This document shows positions 59,511 through 64,000 of a stretch of 64,000 nt of DNA, one piece after another. This stretch comes from JBCCFC01 sp965213595 (lineage in GTDB: Bacteria; Chloroflexota; Anaerolineae; Caldilineales; Caldilineaceae). Every line of letters begins with the position of its first letter. Within the stretch, counting starts at the first letter, position 1. The notes beneath the pieces were generated by a model that was not told the origin of the DNA, searched no databases, and worked only from the letters and a program-made list of their open reading frames with translations. Position numbers and translations under genes: made by a program. The stretch is taken from assembly GCA_965213595.1 (NCBI GenBank), contig CBDBZO010000006.1, positions 1,984,001 to 2,048,000 of the forward strand, read 5' to 3'.

Positions 59511-61673
59511 ATGTCGTCTGAGTCTCTACTAAACCTAGAAGAGCTACGAAGCTATCTTGTCGAGCGACTTGCATTGATCTTGCTTGGAGCCAACCTACTG
59601 GCCCTTGGTCGGGTGCTGGCCATGCCGCGACTTGCGCTTCCGATTTCACTACTCTCAACGCTGGTCATTCTTACTGTGCTAACTGCGGTTGTAGCATATT
59701 TTGCCCGCTCCCGACCGCGCTTTTCCCGCCACTTATTTGTTTGGGCAATCACGTTGCTGCTTCTGGTTTCACCGTGGTTTCTTTATGATCCATGGTTTCT
59801 GTCACTCGGACTGCTTCTGATTTTCGTTGGTGCTCTCCTCGTGCCCGGCAGCGAGTTTGCGGTTGCCGCTTTCATTGCAACGATGGCATTTTGGCTAACC
59901 CTATCAGGCAATTCCAGGTACTCGCTCTCAATCCTTCTGATTACGCTTGGGCTTGGTGTCATCTTTGCCTGGTCGGCAGCACAAGTTCTCTACCTAACTC
60001 TCCACCAGACGTGGCAGGCACAGCAGAGAGCAGACAGGCTCCTGAACGAAGTACGCGAGCATCGGGTGGAACTCAGCCGATTGCTCAAATCGGTTGAAAA
60101 CTCAAACCTCCTATTGCGCAACACACAGCAGGAACTAATTTTCGCACGCCAACAGGCAGAACAAGCGCGATACCTGAAGGAGCAGTTTGCCGCCAATGTC
60201 AGTCATGAACTACGCACGCCTCTTAATATTATCCTCGGATTCAGCGAGTTAATGCACTTCTCGCCAGAAATTTATGGTGAAGAGCGCTGGACCCCCTCTC
60301 TTCGTCGCGATGTCGGCCATATCTACCGTAACAGTCGTCATTTGAGCGAAATGATCGATGATATTCTAGAGCTCTCCCGCTTTGAAATTGCTCGCTTTGC
60401 ACTGCGTAAAGACCCTGTACCGATCGAGTCGTTACTGCGGGAAGTGGTTGGCATCGCGGAAAATTTCTTTGTTGGTACTTCGGTTCGGTTGGAGACAGCG
60501 CTCGATGAAGACCTTCCTATCCTGGAAGGAGATAGCACGCGCATTCGCCAAGTGCTGCTCAACCTGTTGAAGAATGCGCAACGATTCACGCAGGTGGGAA
60601 CCGTCTGCCTGTCGGCGCGTCAAACGGAGAATAATGAGGTAGAGATCAGCGTTCGCGATACAGGTCCTGGCATTCCGGAGAGCAAGTTGCCCCACATCTT
60701 CGAGGAGTTCTACCAGGCAGATTTATCCCTCCAGCGCAGCCATTCAGGAGTTGGTTTGGGACTGGCAATCAGCAAACAATTTGTCGAGGCACACGGCGGT
60801 TGCATTTGGGTCAAAAGCCAGCTTGGCAAGGGGACAACGTTCTTCTTTACTTTACCAATCTCATCTTCTCTATTACCCTTGAAACCAGTGCTGAACGGAA
60901 GAAATCAGGAGCAACTCATAGAACAAACCCGGCCACCTGTCTTAGTTGTAAGTCCTGAAGCGATGAGTTCCGCTTTACTGGAGTACGGCTTGAGCGAGTA
61001 TACAATCATTCACGTTGCTGATATGCACGAACTCGCAGAAGCAGCGGCTTTTTACCTGCCTCGGGCGGTGATTGCGCCACCATCCATAGCCCAACGGCTC
61101 CGGCAATATGCACTGCTACCAGGCTCAGTGCCGGTTATTGAAAGTGTTCTACCCACAATTACGGAATTTACCCAAAGTCAGTCGGTCAAAGCATACCTAA
61201 CGAAACCCATTGGGCGGCAGCAGTTAATGGATCAGATCGAGCGGCTGCAACCGGTTCAAGATGTGTTGCTTGTTGATCAGAACCGAGGATTTTGCCAACT
61301 CCTAAAGGCGATGTTTGAGGCAAGTCCGTGGGACTGCCGGGTGCGCTCCGTCTATACAGGGCAAGACAGCTTACGAATGATGGAAGAGGAACGCCCCGAT
61401 CTTCTAATTCTCGACCTCAATCTACCAGATATGAGCAGTTTAGAAGTATTAGAACAAATGCGACGGAAGCCAAGTTTAACCGATATTCCTATAATTTTAG
61501 TTTCCGCAACCAACTTTGTTGAGGAAAATTTAATTGAACAACAAGGGATATTGTCTGTTTCCAGCAGAAATGGTTTAACCCGTGAGCAACTCTTCTCCTG
61601 CCTGCGCGCCGTTCTCAGCGGTTTATCACCTGCGCAGTTCGAGTCCAGAAACAGATCAGGAAACCACCCTTAG
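59511..61673 (+). CDS. Membrane hybrid sensor histidine kinase
   Basis: About 720 residues from the ATG at 59511 (MSSESLLNLEELRSY); the frame extends to 59280 but that part does not look like protein, and 59166-59510 holds no other gene. About six membrane helices (LALILLGANLLALGR, LSTLVILTVLTAVVAYF, HLFVWAITLLLLVSPWF, LSLGLLLIFVGALLVPG, FAVAAFIATMAFWLT, LSILLITLGLGVIFAWSA) precede a coiled coil. The HisKA box is FAANVSHELRTPLNIILGFSELM (phospho-acceptor H232). The ATPase has DSTRIRQVLLNLLKNAQRF, VRDTGPGIPESKLPHIFEEFYQ and SGVGLGLAISKQFVEAHGG. A diverged receiver-like segment (VLVVSPEAMSS) and a C-terminal receiver (VLLVDQNRG...LLILDLNLPDMSSLE) follow. The 3' end overlaps the next, convergent gene. 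Confidence 0.87.
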   Translation: MSSESLLNLEELRSYLVERLALILLGANLLALGRVLAMPRLALPISLLSTLVILTVLTAVVAYFARSRPRFSRHLFVWAITLLLLVSPWFLYDPWFLSLGLLLIFVGALLVPGSEFAVAAFIATMAFWLTLSGNSRYSLSILLITLGLGVIFAWSAAQVLYLTLHQTWQAQQRADRLLNEVREHRVELSRLLKSVENSNLLLRNTQQELIFARQQAEQARYLKEQFAANVSHELRTPLNIILGFSELMHFSPEIYGEERWTPSLRRDVGHIYRNSRHLSEMIDDILELSRFEIARFALRKDPVPIESLLREVVGIAENFFVGTSVRLETALDEDLPILEGDSTRIRQVLLNLLKNAQRFTQVGTVCLSARQTENNEVEISVRDTGPGIPESKLPHIFEEFYQADLSLQRSHSGVGLGLAISKQFVEAHGGCIWVKSQLGKGTTFFFTLPISSSLLPLKPVLNGRNQEQLIEQTRPPVLVVSPEAMSSALLEYGLSEYTIIHVADMHELAEAAAFYLPRAVIAPPSIAQRLRQYALLPGSVPVIESVLPTITEFTQSQSVKAYLTKPIGRQQLMDQIERLQPVQDVLLVDQNRGFCQLLKAMFEASPWDCRVRSVYTGQDSLRMMEEERPDLLILDLNLPDMSSLEVLEQMRRKPSLTDIPIILVSATNFVEENLIEQQGILSVSSRNGLTREQLFSCLRAVLSGLSPAQFESRNRSGNHP

Positions 61674-62888
61674 GCGCTGGAGAGCGTCGAGAACGTCGGT
61701 TCGACTCACTGGCTTGGCCAAGAAGGTTGATGCACCCAAAGCCGTAGCTAATTCTGGATCATCAAATACAGAACAGACGACGATGGGAATCGTTGTCAGG
61801 CGGGGGTGCGATTGCAGCCTCTGCAACACCTCCCACCCATTCATTTCTGGCATCATTACATCCAACACAATAGCGTCGAGTTCGGCCGTCTCGGCGATCT
61901 GCAAACCCTCTTGACCATTGGTTGCAGAAAGGACACGACATGAGAGTTCACTCAGGTAACGCTTAAGCAGATCAACCAGCCCTTCATTGTCATCGATAAT
62001 TAGAATGGAAGGGCCATGGGGTGCAAGATGTAGGGTGACTGAATCGCCGCCACCTTTGGTCCGGAGCCCCCTACTTAGCTGCCATCCAAATCTCTCGATC
62101 AGTCGTTCTGCCATAGGACTAACTAGTGGAAATTGTCCTGCAGCAGAAGCGCTTGACCAAGACAAGGTGATGACCGCGTCTCTCGCCTCCTCATCTGCGG
62201 CGTGCAGTGAGATCGCAAGAACATCGCCAGTTGCACCACGCACAACATGACTGAGCAGGTCTACGACGACCTGTTGTGCCATGGCTGGATCAATATAAAG
62301 GTGAGTCGAGGACTCCGCAATTTGTTCTTTGATTGTTATATGTCTACGCTCGGCGAGCGGTTTGACGGCCACAAGAGCTGTCTGTAAAAGAGCTACAACG
62401 GCGACTGGCTCGGGGCGTATCTGCATCCGCTTGATCTCTATGTCGAGTGAGGAGAGATGGATTGCGCGGGCTTTTTGAGCGGAACGACTCTGCTCATTCC
62501 ACAGAGTCATGGCAATGCTTTCTTCCCCGCGACGCAGGTCCCGGTGTGCCTGCCGCGGCGAGACATTCAGCTCATTGGCTGATTCCTGAACGGTCAGACC
62601 TTCCACATAGCGTAAGTAAAGCAGGTTATACAAACGAGCATCAACGGAAAGGAATGGGGCGCTCGCACTGGGATTTAGCGCCTCAATTGCCTCGAGGAGG
62701 TACTGTCGCAACCGATGTGCCGCCGTCCTGCTAGGCATTTCTTCTCCTTCATCCAGTTTCCGCGCCAGGGGATGTCTTTGTAAATAAGGGAAATCATGCA
62801 GGTGCTCCAACACCTGCTTCACCTGGCCGATAAATTCGCTGGATGGATAGCTCCTCTGTAGCGATGAATTTAGTGCTGTCTGTGACAT
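61656..62888 (-). CDS. Atypical response regulator: HTH, degenerate HATPase, receiver
   Basis: 410 residues. N-terminal sigma-70-region-4-like HTH: LYNLLYLRYVEGLTVQESANELNVSPRQAHRDLRRGEESIAM. The middle part (TIKEQIAESSTHLYIDPAMAQQVVVDLLSHVVRGATGDVLAISL) resembles an HATPase fold but its N and G boxes are weak, so it may bind rather than hydrolyse ATP. The C-terminal receiver is SILIIDDNEGLVDLLKRYL ... DAIVLDVMMPEMNGWEVL (phospho-acceptor D343) ... TFLAKPVSRTD. This domain order is one I associate with Chloroflexota. It converges with the sensor kinase with an 18-nt overlap of the 3' ends, so they are probably partners by position, though opposite in strand. Confidence 0.85.
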   Translation of the reverse strand: MSQTALNSSLQRSYPSSEFIGQVKQVLEHLHDFPYLQRHPLARKLDEGEEMPSRTAAHRLRQYLLEAIEALNPSASAPFLSVDARLYNLLYLRYVEGLTVQESANELNVSPRQAHRDLRRGEESIAMTLWNEQSRSAQKARAIHLSSLDIEIKRMQIRPEPVAVVALLQTALVAVKPLAERRHITIKEQIAESSTHLYIDPAMAQQVVVDLLSHVVRGATGDVLAISLHAADEEARDAVITLSWSSASAAGQFPLVSPMAERLIERFGWQLSRGLRTKGGGDSVTLHLAPHGPSILIIDDNEGLVDLLKRYLSELSCRVLSATNGQEGLQIAETAELDAIVLDVMMPEMNGWEVLQRLQSHPRLTTIPIVVCSVFDDPELATALGASTFLAKPVSRTDVLDALQRLRVVS

Positions 62889-63232
62889 TGTGGGTTGTAT
62901 TCCCGTAATAGTAATAATTGCTCATTGCGTGCAGAGAGCAGAGACACCACTGACGAGCAACGCGGGGTGGGAATCCGTAGTATACCATTTCTGTGCAACA
63001 CCCCATAGCTGGCCTATTATGGCAGACAGATGGCAGAGCAAGGGCACACATAGGGCGCGCATATGTAGAAATCCTGCCCCTAAGCATGGTAAGCTGTGGA
63101 GCAACACCGCTTCCCCTACTGCGCTCACGGTAATAGCAACGCTGTCAGGGGCGTAACCACTCGCTGTTTCCACTACGGGACGTACCGATTTGTAACGCAC
63201 AAAAATTGTGCTACTTCACGGAGGGGCTGAAC
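62889..63232. other. Intergenic region between the regulator and the transporter gene
   Basis: 344 nt with no supported gene; small open frames here lack similarity. It must contain the divergent promoters. A ribosome site (acggagggg, 63219-63227) precedes the binding-protein start. I see no operator or hairpin that stands out. Confidence 0.5.
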
Positions 63233-64000
63233 ATGATGAGAAGCAGACTAAGCCGACGAGAATTTATGCGGCGAGCAGCCCTGGGAAGCGCGGGCATTGC
63301 ACTCGCTGCGTGTTCCGTGCCTGCGCCAGGTTCGGCGCCGTCTGTAGAGCAGGCGGCAACCAGTGCTGGCGCTGTCGATACCGCGCCCTTCCACTTCCCC
63401 GACCTGGTAAATATTCCGGATCAACCTATTACCTTCCGTTGGTTAGATCCGGGCGATGACCGCGTGCCTTTCCTGGAAAAAGTATTTGCCGCCTATGAAC
63501 AGGCGCATCCCAACGTTACCATTCAGTACGATGGGTTGCCCTGGAACGAAGTCAACCAGTTGGTGCCACTGGGCGTGCGCAGCGGTACGGCACACGACAT
63601 CTTTGTACAACCCGGCAACATTGAGTTGGCAGATATGGTAAATGAGGGATGGGTGGCCCCGCTCGACGACTACGTGCCCAACTTTGAGGAGTGGAAGGCC
63701 TCGTTTCCGCCTGGTGTCTTTGTCGAAGGGATAAGCGATTTCAACGGCAAGTCCTACGTTTTCCCTTCCACCTCCAACCGCCGCTATGGCACACATCTCC
63801 TCTACAATGTCGATTACGTGGAGGAGGCTGCTTTGGATGTCGATCCAGCATTGTTAACGGTGGATGAGTTTGTGGCACTGGCGCGCAAGATTACTGAGAA
63901 CGGCAACGGCCAGTACTACGGCTTCATCATGGGCGGCAACCAAGTCAACCGCTGGGGCGACATCGCCGGCAATTTTGCGCGCATGGCGGGCGCATCTTGC
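63233..64000 (+). CDS. ABC transporter substrate-binding protein (sugar-type), 3' truncated by window
   Basis: 256 residues are visible (start MMRSRLSRREFMRRAALGSAGIALAACS); the C-terminus lies beyond the window. SRREFM is a twin-arginine motif and IALAAC is a lipobox, so it is exported by Tat and anchored to the membrane as a lipoprotein. The rest fits extracellular solute-binding protein family 1: FRWLDPGDDRVPFLEKVFAAYEQAHPNVTIQYDGLPWNEVNQLVPLGVRSGTAHDIFVQPGNIELADMVNEGWVAPLDDYVPNFEEW, with the periplasmic fold (strand-helix-strand) and substrate-sensing region TSNRRYGTHLLYNVDYVEEA. Such proteins feed oligosaccharide importers; partner permease genes would be outside. Start chosen by the ribosome site. 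Confidence 0.9.
   Translation, partial: MMRSRLSRREFMRRAALGSAGIALAACSVPAPGSAPSVEQAATSAGAVDTAPFHFPDLVNIPDQPITFRWLDPGDDRVPFLEKVFAAYEQAHPNVTIQYDGLPWNEVNQLVPLGVRSGTAHDIFVQPGNIELADMVNEGWVAPLDDYVPNFEEWKASFPPGVFVEGISDFNGKSYVFPSTSNRRYGTHLLYNVDYVEEAALDVDPALLTVDEFVALARKITENGNGQYYGFIMGGNQVNRWGDIAGNFARMAGASC

Overview
The window looks like a chromosomal segment of a Chloroflexota bacterium, probably of the Caldilineales/Anaerolineae side. This is an inference. The first protein ends in a Thr/Pro-rich linker plus a 'TYLPVVAR' tail of the kind seen on exported proteins of that phylum. The two-component regulator couples an HTH, a degenerate ATPase and a receiver domain, and the host genes are GC-rich. Dispersed palindromic repeats are abundant and some sit in-frame inside genes.

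Bases 1-24246 are host backbone. They hold a surface-protein C-terminus, a TIM-barrel isomerase, a membrane protein translationally coupled to a thioesterase, an envelope-polysaccharide cluster on the minus strand (GT4 glycosyltransferase, GtrA protein, O-antigen-ligase-like protein), tRNA-Ser(CGA), a Bax-inhibitor-1 protein, a complete IS110-family element, NamZ, MenB, a VapBC-like pair, a HAD phosphatase, RlmN, a DegV protein, RecG, NDH-2 and a second TIM-barrel protein. Three copies of a MITE-like element (about 180 bp, 3-bp TTA/TAA duplication) lie here. One is split by the IS110 element, and comparison with an empty copy fixes the IS ends. The 300-nt non-coding part of that IS contains two loops whose guide-like segments match its own two ends and its target, so its bridge RNA can be read directly.

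A tRNA-Asp(GTC) at 24247-24319 marks the start of an integrated mobile element. A large serine recombinase ends inside the tRNA gene. It is followed by an HTH protein, an AAA ATPase with a ribbon-helix-helix-like partner, a replication-protein candidate, a 380-nt highly structured non-coding region, a VirD4/TraG-like coupling ATPase, a replication-relaxation protein, SSB, a primase-like protein, a methylase-helicase fusion and a DUF2779-type nuclease. I see no mating-pair genes, so it is better called an integrative mobilizable element.

The right half is a defence cargo. It has a two-gene CBASS locus whose cyclase gene is cut in two by an IS4-family insertion, with the nuclease-SAVED effector left intact. 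Next is a type I restriction-modification operon (hsdM, hsdS, hsdR) that carries a toxin-antitoxin pair between hsdM and hsdS and a 1260-residue nuclease-STAND protein between hsdS and hsdR. A decayed IS701-family transposase follows hsdR. No right attachment site could be identified.

Bases 59511-64000 contain a membrane sensor kinase, a convergent atypical response regulator and the start of a Tat/lipoprotein sugar-type ABC binding protein that runs out of the window.
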